Assembly (NCBI GenBank): GCA_035048485.1
Contig: CM068582.1
Coordinates: 37,878,596-37,942,595 of the forward strand
Direction: 5' to 3'
Origin: Pteria penguin
Taxonomy: Eukaryota > Mollusca > Bivalvia > Pterioida > Pteriidae
DNA: 64,000 nucleotides
The translations under genes were made by a program, and so were the position numbers. Numbering within the stretch: position 1 is the first letter of the stretch; every line of letters begins with the position of its first letter. Positions 1 to 54,700 of the stretch are shown piece after piece. A model generated the notes under the pieces. That model was not told where the DNA came from. It worked only from the letters and a program-made list of their open reading frames with translations, and did not search any database.

Positions 1-43292
<43,292 letters not shown>

Positions 43293-43375
43293 ATGTAGCT
43301 CTACTTATATTTAACAAATGGCTAAACTAAAGTTTGTTGTGATGTTTTATAAATAAAGTAATCCCACTTTATCAA
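43293..43375 (+). terminator. 3' UTR and poly(A) signal
   Basis: A canonical AATAAA lies at 43352-43357, 60 bases after the stop, followed by a T-containing stretch. The exact cleavage site is not visible but should be near 43,370-43,380. Confidence 0.85.
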
Positions 43376-44040
43376 GTTCACTCATTTACTTTTAAAAACT
43401 TTTCATGACATGTACATAGTTAATTGATTCTTGGATAAAACCATCCAATATACGATTGAACAATTTGTTATCTATGTATTGTGTTTTGTTGGTTTATTGT
43501 CTATCTTCCATCCTAGACTGTATCATTTATATACACTTGTGATGCACGGACCCTTGCTAAAAGCTGAATTGGAACGACGATCGTCAGAAATGATATCGGT
43601 ACCAGGGGATCAATCTTATTGTTTGTTTATTTATTTATCTATTTATCTATTATTCATTACGGAGTAGGAAAAGTCACAGTATGCGATTCATTTGTTGAAT
43701 CATTATATTTCAGCGTAACAATGGCATATTTCACATAACTACTGTAGTAGGCCACCCTCATTGGTCAATTTACATATTTTACATATAACCGATTATTTGT
43801 ATTCCTGTACATGCAGTCATCTCTCCAACACACTGACGACAGAAAAAAATCAAAGGACCGAAAGTCCTGTGTGTTGGCTAGTGTGAAAGGAGTTGTTAAA
43901 TATGAACTCTGCAACCTATCAAATGTCTACATACATACCAATTACAATTAAATATTTGTAAGATAATGAGACAAGTCAAGAAAACTATTGATTTCTCAGA
44001 AATGATCAAAGTCCAAGGTACATAATTCTGTCCACATGAG
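43376..44040. other. Intergenic: inverted-repeat arm and flanks
   Basis: It contains the left 95-bp inverted-repeat arm (43656-43750) and a TTTATCTA microsatellite just before it. No gene recognised. Confidence 0.6.
43656..43750 (+). repeat. 95-bp inverted repeat, left arm
   Basis: Begins ATTACGGAGTAGGAAAAGTC and matches the reverse complement of 49656-49750 with only a few differences. Confidence 0.93.
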
Positions 44041-44470
44041 TTAATTGGCACCACCTATTGAGAGATCTAGACAAAAAAAATAAATTTAATAGGGGGTCAT
44101 AAGTATTTCATTTCTTCTAAGCTTCATCGAATTCCTTCACACAGTTCATAAGAATAAAGAAGAAAGTGTGAATACCCCCCCCCTCCTTTTTTAAATAAAA
44201 AATATCTTAAGATTGAGCTGTTGAAAAAAAAAATATTTCATTGTAAGTTCTTATCATACATAACAAATATCATGATAACAAAAAAAGAGACAAGTTTGTC
44301 AAACAAGGGTACCATCTGTTACCTACTTTTGCTCCTGCTGTCGATGGATCTGGTTAAAAATCACTTGTATGGGACTATGAGTACTTCATGCTTACCAAGT
44401 TGCATCAAATTCCCTTTAGTGGTTCTCAAGAAGTTGTCAACATGCTATGATAACAGCTCACTGAGCCTAA
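44040..44470 (+). repeat. Two divergent copies of the 'GCCACCTGT/ATCAAAATCC' dispersed family
   Basis: GGCACCACCTATTGAGAGAT and the later GAGTACTTCATGCTTACCAA resemble segments near 55.6-56.1, 62.2-62.8 and 63.0-63.6 kb (GGTGGCGCCACCTGTAAAGA, TTTCTACCAAGATTTATTAA). Family class unknown. Confidence 0.6.
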
Positions 44471-44785
44471 GGTTCAGTTGAGATAAAAACTAGGTAAACG
44501 GTGTATGGTCAAAACGGCCCAAATCCACTACTAAAACAGCCAAACTTTTTTCACTTTATATATGATAGATAAAACAGCCTGACTTTTTATTTCGCTATTT
44601 ACGGTAATTGCAGCAATTTTCAGAAAGCTATAAAAACATTATTGATATATATGCCTTTGACGGGTTTAATTCTAAAGTTAATCGTGTGCAAGCCATGCAA
44701 TGATAATAGCAATGATTATAATTAGCTATTTTTAGGCTTTTATTAGGTACTTAAGAAAACATTTTCAAGTTCAATAGATACAGTA

Positions 44786-45014
44786 CAGTCCTGGTGGAAC
44801 TTAATTTGCCCACTGCTCACAGTGGGCATTTTTGAGTGGGCATTAAAAATGTCCACTGGACACAGTGGACATTCTTGTAAGAGCCAGTTAGAATTAACAT
44901 TCAGGTAAGTGGACAGCTTGATAGCTCAAGTAAATGTCCACTCCTAATGCCCACTGAAATTTCAGGTGGACTGCCCACTGTGGATTGTGGGCATTCAAAG
45001 TTCCACCCTGACTG
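44786..45014. mobile_element. Mariner-like MITE (229 bp)
   Basis: The ends CAGTCCTGGTGGAACTT and (reverse complement) CAGTCAGGGTGGAACTT form a TIR flanked by TA on both sides, as in Tc1/mariner elements. Inside, GTGGGCATT and AATGTCCACT motifs recur in both orientations, so most of the element can fold on itself. Confidence 0.85.
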
Positions 45015-45142
45015 TAGTGTATACAAATATATAATAAGCAACAATAATATAGTATAATGTCAAGGTCAACATAATGAATTTATATATCACATTAATTCAA
45101 AATATAAATATGTTTATATGTCAAATAGAGTACAATATATAA

Positions 45143-45524
45143 CTATAAAATGTGACTAAAGTCTTCATTATGACTTAAAGTACTTCTAATTTTGAAAGCA
45201 CATTTTAGAAATTTACCAAAAATGCGAAGTTCCTTTGTGTTATTGGAACTCAGGATTTGAACTAATTTGAAGATGGAGGGTCTTCTATAATAACAATTTT
45301 TCAAGTATTTAATTCCTATGTTTTCAAAATCGGGACATTTCAAAATAAAATGAAACTCGTCCTCTCTGTCTAATTTACAAATATTACATAAACGTCTTTC
45401 AACAGGTATATTTTTATATTGCCCAGTCTCAATACTCGAACAATGTGACGAAAGGCGCAATCTGTTAATATGTTTCTTTGCATATAAATAGGTTTGGTCA
45501 AATAAAGCTGTAATGTAACGTGAT
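45143..45524 (-). pseudogene. LINE reverse transcriptase C-terminus with zf-RVT-like motif
   Basis: The - strand frame has CNICKLDREDEFHFILKCPD, the typical Cys-x2-Cys...EDE-x-HF...CP zinc-knuckle tail that follows the reverse transcriptase in many non-LTR elements. It is preceded by a LYAKKHINRLRL segment and ends at a stop (45143-45145). An upstream in-frame stop near 45,525 and the lack of the catalytic region show a dead fragment. Confidence 0.8.
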
Positions 45525-45814
45525 CAATAATGTGTTTATATAAAGAACATTTCAACGATGCATTTATTTCAACTATAATAGACTGCTTATACATGTATAT
45601 CTATAATTATATATATCAATGAGACGTTGCTTAACTTCCGTTACAATGATTTTTTCGTCTAAAGTACAATATCACCCAAGGGCATTAACAATTAATCATT
45701 TTGTAAATTCTAGCCCAAATGTAGGCAATTCATAAAGATAATGTACACAACTAATAAACTATATATATATATATACAAAAAAAAAAAAAACCCAAATAGA
45801 AAAGAAATATATAT

Positions 45815-46530
45815 GTAGCATAATTTATTAGAGAAATTGATTGATTTTTGTTTAACGTCACAACACCAATATTTCACGTATATGGTGGCGGCATCTGTCT
45901 GATGCGGGGCATACAAATTTTGACCTTTGCAACGGACCCACCCGAAGCAGTGAGGGATCTTTAACATGCCATGCATACCACGACCCGGGGCCTTGGTTTT
46001 TACTGTCTCATCCGAAAGATAGGACACCGGCATGACCAGAGCGGGAATCGAACTCCGGCCTCTCGATCAGGAGTCCAGCGCGATACCACTAGGCCATGCC
46101 AGCTTATTTATTAGAGAAAAGTCAAACAATAACAAATATGTGCACAGTACAAAGTACAAGCCCCTTTATTTTGTAGCATAATTTATTAGAGAAATTGATT
46201 GATTTTTGTTTAACGTCACACCACCAATATTTCACGTATATGGTGGCGGCATCTGTCTGATGCGGGGCATACAAATTTTGACCTTTGCAACGGACCCACC
46301 CGAAGCAGTGAAGGATCTTTAACATGCCATGCATACCACGACCCGGGGCCTTGGTTTTTACTGTCTCATCCGAAAGATAGAACACCGGCATGACCAGAGC
46401 GGGAATCGAACTCCGGCCTCTCGATCAGGAGTCCAGCGCGATACCACTAGGCCATGCCAGCTTATTTATTAGAGAAAAGTCAAACAATAACAAATATGTG
46501 CACAGTACAAAGTACAAGCCCCTTTATTTT
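45815..46530 (-). mobile_element. SINE with its flanks, tandemly duplicated (2 x 358 bp)
   Basis: Copies at 45815-46172 and 46173-46530 are nearly identical. Each holds the same SINE family as at 4.4 kb, flanked inside the unit by ATTTATTAGAGAAA direct repeats (the target-site duplication). The insertion therefore came first and the whole unit was duplicated afterwards. Open frames across it are shadows. Confidence 0.95.
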
Positions 46531-46985
46531 GTAGAGACTATTATGATATATAAGAAGAAAAAGTAATTAGAAACAGGGAAGCGTTTATGCCAGTATTAAT
46601 TTTTTTTTTACTCTAAAGGCAGTTCAACAAGTTTTACTGATTTCAAAAAATACTTCTATCTATAAGGACAGTGATATCTTAGATAATCGTAGATATTTTT
46701 TTCAATTATTTCGATTTCTTCGTATGAAATTTCAAATTTTCGGCTCTTCCTTGAGGTGGCCTCCACGTGGCAAGAACTGGAAACACCAATTTCTTAGTGG
46801 TTAACAACCTCAGTTCAAAATTCCATATTCATTTAATAAGTGATTTCCAAAACTTCAACAAGTAAATCCGTTTAAAAAAGAAATTTAAAGTTGGGCCATT
46901 TTGGTAAAAAAAAAGTTGGGCCATTTTGGTGTGGGCGGTTTTGTTTTTTGGCTGTTTTGGTGTGGGCCAGTTTGTTTTTTGGGTA
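46531..46985. other. Intergenic, short GGGCCATTTTGGT repeats
   Basis: AAAGTTGGGCCATTTTGGT occurs twice near 46,888-46,935 with related motifs to 46,980. Similar motifs in inverted order occur near 44,505-44,545 (CAAAACGGCCCAAATCC). Otherwise nothing recognised. Confidence 0.55.
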
Positions 46986-47344
46986 AACCAGCAAGAAGCT
47001 TTCACTTGTTCTGATACTCACTGATCTGTTCTCACATGTCAACTTTCAGTTCAATATCTGAAGAAATAGCAGAAAGAAGTCTGGGAAACTAGAATTTCTA
47101 CGGAATTTTCTTTCCAAGTCCAAGAGCTGTAACTCGGCAAATAATGAGATATCACTATGAAACTGAAATTTGCTATGTGACCTATTGATATGTACTTGCA
47201 TACAAAATTGATATCTGCATAAGCAGCAGAAAGAGTCTGGAAATATAAAAATTCTTAAGTGAAGGAACTGCAACAATAAGGCTAATCACTAAAAGCTTCC
47301 CTTGCTCCGCAACTTATTGATCTGTACTCGCATGCCAACTGTCG

Positions 47345-48660
47345 GTGAACTGAAACACCGAAACGGCACCCTAAACACAGAAACGGCAGGGTAAACACCA
47401 AAACGGCACTTACTATTAATCAAAGAAACAAAACTTTAAAGACAACTTTTTTATGATAGATATATATATTATACGTACAATGACCAAGTTATATTATGAT
47501 TTGATGCATATTGACATGGGCGTACCTAATTGAAGACCTACGGGTAACTGAAGACCTACGGAAGACCTATGGAAGACCTACGTTTATCTAGAAATTGTTA
47601 TCAAAAAACAATTTCATGAACATATTTATCATGCTATAAAGGCATATATTTCACAAAAAATTATATGACTTTGTTTTTTATGGCATGTTATTAATCAAAT
47701 AATGTGTAAGTCTTCTGTGAATCGAAATGGCCACCAGTACACAGTAGTCAGAACATATCTGATCTTATTCCTTTATATATATTGATGTATAATTAAGCAA
47801 AAGTATCCGCTCCTCTACGACATCACAATTAATAAATAGCAATGATGAATTTTTAATTACCCCATAAAATAGTAATGGCGGCCACTTCAATGGAAAGAAG
47901 ACCTACACAATGTTTTGGTCAAAAATGCAGTATAAATTATCGATATTATAGAACTAAATATCTATATTGTCTTTTTCAATAATAAGGAACACATTTCTAA
48001 TAACAGTTTTTAATAATAATGTCTAGATAAATGTAGGTCTTCCATAGGTCTTCAATTACCCGTAGGTCTTCAATTAGGTACGCTGATTGACATAGTTATT
48101 GCACTTTCTTTTCCATGCTATTTCAGGTTGTGAAAATGGCCGTCTTCATGTCATGAAGAGGTTTATAGCCAGTATATATTCATTATTCTTATTATCGCAA
48201 TTTGTAGCATTTATAGTAGTATTGATATTAAAGAAATGAAATTTTATAAATTTGCAATATCAAAACTTTGAAGATTTGGATAATAGCGCGACTTTGATTA
48301 ATTTGACAAGTTTTTGTTTACAAGATAATTGGCGAAAGTTCCCATGACAATCATTTATTATGCACAGTTACTTATAATTGCTTGGCAATTGCACCTTTCA
48401 TGTATGCATTGAAATGTTAATTGCTTTTAAATTAATTGAAAGTATTATATTAATTGGATATCAATCAGAGGAAATTCGAAATACCAAACTTCTTATTTCT
48501 AAGTCAAAATTTAAAAAAAAAATCAGCATTTCCAATGTGGTTTAGCCTATATATTATGGAAATGGGCAAATTTGTCATTATAAAGAGTATATAAGTGCCG
48601 TTTCGGTGTTTACCCTGCCGTTTCTGTGTTTAGGTGCCGTTTCAGTGTTTCGTTTCACCC
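47345..48660. mobile_element. TIR element (1.3 kb) with 11-bp target-site duplication
   Basis: About 65-bp near-perfect TIRs: left AAACACAGAAACGGCAGGGT region 47,345-47,410, right its reverse complement 48,595-48,660. GCCAACTGTCG directly flanks both ends (47334-47344, 48661-48671). Long TIRs with a 9-11-bp duplication fit a non-autonomous Mutator-like element. There is no transposase frame inside. Confidence 0.88.
47518..48085. mobile_element. hAT-like MITE (568 bp) nested in the larger TIR element
   Basis: TIRs of about 60 bp contain CGTACCTAATTGAAGACCTA at the left and the reverse complement at the right, with internal repeats of GAAGACCTACGG. ATTGACAT flanks both ends (47510-47517 and 48086-48093), an 8-bp duplication typical of hAT elements. 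It lies wholly within 47,345-48,660, so it inserted later. Confidence 0.85.
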
Positions 48661-48860
48661 GCCAACTGTCGGACCAATATCTGATGAAACAGCCTAGAAA
48701 GTCTGGAAAACGACATTTCTAAGCAATTTTCTAAGTCAAGAATCGCTGCTTGGCAAAAAATGAGTCAATCACTACGAAAACTTCACCTTACTCTGTAACC
48801 TCTTGTTATGTACTTGCCAAAATTTCAGTTTAATATCTACACAAGTCCGTGACTGTTTCG

Positions 48861-50400
48861 AGAGCTTTTCAAGAAAACAGCTGGACGGAAGTAGAAACAA
48901 GATAGGCAACTCGCGCAAAAGTAAATCGTGTCAAAATACCGATATTCGAGAATATGCTTTGTATTTTATTCAGATGTATGTACAATTATCAGGACCAAAA
49001 CTATCTAATTTTTGGAAATTCAGATATCATTCATTCTCTAAACGCACCCAAGCAATAATAAGTAAGGTATATAATAGATGCGAATTTTCGTAACAGGATC
49101 GAACGAGAAGTTCAGTAGTTGTCTGACAATGGTATATATTCATACGCGATTTCTCAAAACAAATGAAAAATATTTCGAAATTTACAATGCAATTATGAGG
49201 AATAACCCCAAATTCTATAAAGAGACATATTTGCATTTTTCACAGGCCGTTTTGTTTCGATAAATCAATTTGGATAAATGTGTTCCACTGACGAACAACA
49301 GAGAATTATTTCTCAAGGCGTACTGTTGTTGATTTAATGAGTAGCTGTTCGCCTGCAACTTCCACACGCTGCACGACAGCATAGTATGTTGGCTTTTCTA
49401 GCCAACACAAAAAGATTCAAAGATCAAAATGCATCCGAGTTACGAGCGCGTAACAAACCTTAATAAATGTTGGAATATGAACTTCATTTTAAATAGGGAT
49501 CTTTTCCAGAATATGCTCAACTTCGGTTCAACACTGAAGGCATTATTGCCATATCGCAGTTCTACTCTAGACACCGTCACGTGTGATGTTTAAGGCTTAT
49601 TTAGATACAAAATAAGAGACTTAACGGGACAAACTGGTACAACTAAATTTGCTCACTACTACGGTAGTTATGTGAAATATGCCATTGTTACGCTGAAATA
49701 TAATGATTCAACAAATGAATCTCATACTGTGACTTTTCCTATTCCGTAATGAAATGATATGCTCACTTTGGAGATATGTCCTTGACATCGCTTTGCGTCA
49801 TGGATAACAGTTGTACAAAGCAAATCTATATTTTTAGGCTTTGGGGACACATTTTGGCATAAGGTACACTTTGATATTGGAGGTCACAACACATCTTTGT
49901 CATGGGTAACATGATGTAAAATAAAATATGGAGCAGATTTCATACTATCAAGTTGATGCATTTATATGAAGTATATGTTACATAAATTTCAAAGCTTCTA
50001 CTCTACACTAGTCAAGTATCTATATTTACCACCCAAACATCGTTTCAAGTTGGGAATATTGTAATGGGGTGCCGATTTCAAAGTCCTTTAGTCTATGTGA
50101 AAAGTGGTGTTCTTAATATTTCATGTGTGGCCTACAAAGATTTTGTAATAGAAGTGTGAAGACAAGAGGTCCCTAATCTTCACAGTCAACAATATACAGC
50201 CATATAATGTAACTATTACTACTGTCATACTCCACGAAGCCACCTGGCGCAACAAATGTTCATATACCAAGAATAATCGACATGCAATACAACTAGTAAG
50301 AGTTCACCACAAAATAAAATACTAGAGTCTACTGGACATGCGAAAGAAAGAGATCACCACAAAGTATAACAATAGAGTCTATTGTCCTGGTCACATTGAC
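48861..50400. other. Intergenic, nothing gene-like
   Basis: Unique AT-rich sequence apart from the right 95-bp inverted-repeat arm (49656-49750). Small open frames (48803-49093, 49027-49263) overlap on both strands with no domain. Confidence 0.55.
49656..49750 (-). repeat. 95-bp inverted repeat, right arm
   Basis: The partner of 43656-43750. Reverse complement begins ATTACGGAATAGGAAAAGTC. Confidence 0.93.
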
Positions 50401-50404
50401 AACT

Positions 50405-50530
50405 GCAGGTACACAGGTCTCCGGGCATTCATCGGCGGATCTGTAGGTAGTGCGGTACGCCGCTACTTTACACTCGAATTGTCAGCGCTACAAGCCAAGT
50501 GCTAAATCACTACACCAAGACTGCCTGTCC
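50405..50530 (-). mobile_element. Degraded SINE fragment
   Basis: CAAGCCAAGTGCTAAATCAC and ACTACACCAAGACTGCC match, with changes, the tRNA-like head of the SINE at 15.16-15.34 kb in the same orientation. Confidence 0.6.
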
Positions 50531-51440
50531 CTATTGGGAATTACCAATATGAATAAATACCTAGTTCAGAGACTAGGGGGGAGGGGATCTTTGATACATT
50601 AGTGAAGGTCAACTTTTCGGCTTGGGGTTATCATGAAATCTTCCACTACAGGAAGTATATAGAATTACTTTTTTTGATATTTAATATAACAAACAAGCAT
50701 TGATATATTTGATTTACTAAATATATTCACAAGTCAAAAACAACAATTTTGTACAAATAATGAGTCAAATAAAAGTATTCTTCCACATAACATGACACAA
50801 AATAGCATTGGATTTCTAGGGTATGAAATTTAGTCCATGTGTAAGTGTGTAAAGTTCTGGAATTTAAAATATTCATGTCCTAACAGGATATTTATTTCAT
50901 TATAGACACCATAGTCTTCGATAATAAATAGAATTACAAGATATACAGATATCACTATGACATGTAGAATAAACCAATTTTTAAATTAATTATCCAAGTC
51001 TATTTAAAGTCAAAGTCCATTACATTTAAAAATTACTACTACAAAAATTCATGGTTGGTTATTCAGCCAGTTTTCTACATACATATATTCTCAAATGTGA
51101 CTGAATAACAATTTTGTTTTTGTTATTCTTTTGTGGAAACATTTCCATGAACTGCACACTGAAGCTTGGATGAGTAGCACTTTATTCTCACAAAGATATA
51201 TAGCATTCACTTTTGTCTATTCAGAAAAATGTTCCACATGAAGAAGTGTTTTCATATACTTTAAAATAACCTTATTACAGAGGGCACTTCATACTATATA
51301 TAACATCCACTTATTAAAATAATGGCAAATAAAAGCATTAAAATGATCACAAGTCATGTCAACTTAAGTTCCTAAATGTTTTTTTATCTAATAACTCTTT
51401 AGGGATCCGAGCAACACCTAGGTTGCATTATATGCCCATC
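50531..51440. other. Intergenic, nothing recognised
   Basis: AT-rich unique sequence. It may be downstream flank or distal 3' UTR of the - strand gene. Confidence 0.5.
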
Positions 51441-51825
51441 CCTACATAGGGCAATTTCTTTTGTCATATTGGATCAAAAAGACAAGCAAATTCAGAGAAT
51501 TGTGGTCCCCCGATTTGGGGGTTCTATCAGTAAGGGTGCAGGGATCTGTGACATATTGTCATGGTTGTGCATGTCTACAGACACACATGCCAGATATGAA
51601 GGGCCCTACGTCTTACAGTTAAAAAGTAACTTTGAAGTAGGTCAAAGGTCATGGTCAAGATCACATGATAAAAAATTCTGGTACAAACTGAAAGGTATTG
51701 CAATTAGGGACACACATGCCAAATATAAAGGCCTACGTCTTGCGGTTAAAAAGTTATGACGAAGGTTAAAGTTTTTGTGACAGACAGACAGATGAATGCT
51801 TTTCGCGAAAAGCGGGAGACAAAAA
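51440..51825 (+). repeat. Dispersed repeat with internal duplication and GGTCAAAGGTCA motif
   Basis: GACACACATGCCAGATATGA and GACACACATGCCAAATATAA mark two units about 130 bp apart. AGGTCAAAGGTCATGGTCA lies between them and GACAGACAGACAGATGAATG closes the block. This resembles the half-site repeat at 40.4-41.1 kb. The 96-codon open frame across it is not a gene. Confidence 0.7.
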
Positions 51826-52946
51826 AGGTCAGGAAAACAGTTTAACCTACATTTTTACAAAGTAGATCATAGACCATCAATTAAGAAGATATGTGAACTA
51901 AACAAGTATTTCTTTGAAAGGAAGGTTGTAACTAAATTGCAGTGTAATACTTGTATCATTAATGAGAAAAAGTTTGGGAAACTGCTTAACCTACTTAAAG
52001 TCACAATTAGGCTGAAATGCAGACTGACTCTCACACTTACTAAGAAAAACATTGTGATAAATGCCATCTCTGTACATGCATCCTTTACAGAAAAGAATCT
52101 GTAAAACAGGACACCAGAATGACAGACGTCTAGCACTATAACATAATATGTCTCATCTTACCGCGAACATAAAAAAACTGAATTAAACATGAACATCCCT
52201 CTAACATCACTTTGCAGGTAAATGCTTATTTCCAAACACTAAAGTACAGTGATTAAAGGAACAAACTAATTGCCGGCAAAAATATTTCATACAGACGACA
52301 CTTGGATGTAATCCTTAAGTGTTGCCACACTTTGTAGACAATACAAAAATTCTGCTTATCTATTCATATGAGTTCATACTAATATCAATCACTGCTTTGC
52401 CAAAAGCAGAAGCATCATGATAAATGACTGGAAACATTGATTCATTTATATCTATCTGTACAACTACAAAAGCAAAAATGTAAAAGTGAAAAGAAATTAT
52501 ACTATATATTTATAAAATTAACCAATTGAACTTTAAAACAAGTATGATACAGAGCTGCCTTGCAAAGAAATACAAAAAATGTATTGATATATACAGGATA
52601 CCGAAGAAACAGTATTGTCATGATATGAAGTATGAATTATGAAGGAAAACATTCTACAGACAAGAAAATGAAAAAATCAACTATAATATGAAATTCTTAA
52701 CGTTATCAAATAAAAATACTTTCACTACATCTAGGGCAAAGGATACAAAATATAAAATGAATGTTATACAATGAAAACAACATTTTTATTGACGAAAGTG
52801 CCAAACACTTTGGTGTGTCAGGAAGTGGGATATTATGTGAGTCATATTATGAACATCTAATTTTCTAGGCATATTAATGCATTATGCCTACTAATGATGT
52901 GATATATACAAAAAATACAAAAAAAAAATACAGCTATATAATACGG
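51826..52946. other. Intergenic or distal 3' UTR, nothing recognised
   Basis: AT-rich sequence, with overlapping short frames on both strands (51796-52136) and no domain. Confidence 0.5.
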
Positions 52947-53801
52947 TGGCACAGAGGTAACATACACAACTCTTTTTTTTTTATCTCGAGAGAACGACTT
53001 TTTATCTCAAGAGAACAACTTTTTTATCTCGAGGGAACGACTTATCAATTTGTTCCCTCGAGATATCAACCAATCGAATTGTTTGTATTATTTGTCAATT
53101 ATTACTATCATGGATTTGGAATGACTCTGAATCTGTGATGTAATAGATTGTAATTTGTAAATACGCTGTACTACACTCTTACATACACATTTGTATCTAG
53201 TATCAGCAACTTACAAATCTAAATATATATTGTGAATGAGTCATTGTTTAGTTTCAGTGACCTAAAGTACTAGTAATTGGCAAATGTACCTCCTATCGCC
53301 AGTGGACGATGCGATGCTGCATATTTCTTAAATTCAGAGTGGTTAAGACTGCCAGATATATTTGAATGATTATAAAATGATTATTTTCTAAACAATAAAC
53401 ACAACATGCAATACATATTTTTATTTGTGTAATGAAATTACGTAAATCAATCAGCCTTTTTAAGTCTGCTGTTGATAATTTTGTTGCTGGTTTTTCTATG
53501 TACAATATTCAGTAGATCTACAGTCATCAATATACATTTATGCGTGAAATTCATGATTTATAATGGATATATAAAATGTAATTACCTCGGTTGATTATGT
53601 CATTCTCTCGAGATACAGAAAAAGTCGTTCTCTCGAGATAAAAATGTCATTCCCTCGAGATACAGAAGAAGTTGCTCTCTCAAGATAAAAAGTTGTTCCC
53701 TCAAGATAAAAAAGTCATTATCTCAAGATAAAACCTGTTATTTTGAGATAAAAAGTTGTTCTCTCGAGATAAAAACAGTAGTGTATGTCACCTCTGTGCC
53801 A
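52947..53801. mobile_element. MITE with TCTCGAGAGAAC subterminal repeats (855 bp)
   Basis: The ends TGGCACAGAGGTAACATACA and (reverse complement) TGGCACAGAGGTGACATACA form the TIR. It continues into repeated TTTTTATCTCGAGAGAACGA units, three on the left and about eight inverted on the right. The interior (53,080-53,590) is unique. The target-site duplication is unclear. Confidence 0.85.
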
Positions 53802-54700
53802 ATGTAATATAAACCTAGGTTAACTTTTTTTTTCAAAATGGTTGTCATTGTAACAAAGCAGTATTTCTTACATGGATTTGTCAAAGACCACAGGTGTTTT
53901 GTTGTTTTTGTAAATTTTTAGATTTAAACAATATAATATGAGGAAGAGCCTTCTTGAAGTCAATAGACAGAAAAGCAACACTGTCTTCTTCTAGCATTAC
54001 AAAATTAAGTTTAATGCATTTTTCATATTTTTACACAAGTGCACAAGAACACATTTTAGTCAAACAATTCATTAGCTGCCTCTTCCTAAAGTAATATACT
54101 ATTTTTGAATCAAGTAGTCAAAACAACTGAATGCTGCATAGAAGTTGAAATATTTGATTAACATTACAACAGGATGACCTTGACACTTGGATTATTTCAT
54201 TGATATGATGGTGACCAGTGCTTTTGTTGGAAGAACCCAGGAGACACCATCAACTTTAGGTAGATCTACTCAAATTTTTTAACAAAAGGACTATGTACTG
54301 ACTTACAGTCAAGTATTTGAAGTAGCTACGATGAGTTGAAAAAAAATGCTTTAAGTGAACTGGCCCCTTAAAGGCATTAATAGACCAAATTAATATTTTA
54401 ACTGTAACTATGGAAATGATGTTGCATTACATTAATTTTAATGATTTGAGATTCTCGGTATCTTCATAACCTATTTTAAATAAACATAATATATGTAAAT
54501 GTATCACCCATTCAATACATTTAAATACATGGTAAACAAGAACTCATTTCAACTGAATGACTACCAGTAATTTATGTTTGTTCTTTTAGAAACAGGTATT
54601 TAACTCCATAACAATTCTGACTGAAAATAAAATGCCCCTCTTTTTACAACATGGTTAACACCAGCATCCTTAAAAATAAGCAAAAATACAACATGAAATC
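53802..54700. other. Intergenic or distal 3' UTR, nothing recognised
   Basis: AT-rich unique sequence; no gene. Confidence 0.5.

Larger units (their letters stand above)
46985..48860. repeat. About 170-180-bp degenerate tandem repeat interrupted by a transposon
   Basis: AATATCTGAAGAAA, TCTGGAAA and GATCTGTACTCGCATGCCAA segments recur with spacing of roughly 170-180 bp at 46,985-47,344 and resume at 48,661-48,860. The two halves are separated by the 1.3-kb element at 47,345-48,660, which carries the flanking duplication. Confidence 0.75.

Noticed and set aside
45710..46391. Two similar 90-107-codon frames on the - strand
   Set aside because: Both are translations of the duplicated SINE; the same frame appears in the 4.4-kb copy.
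51469..51759. 96-codon frame
   Set aside because: Lies across a dispersed repeat with internal duplication; no conserved domain.
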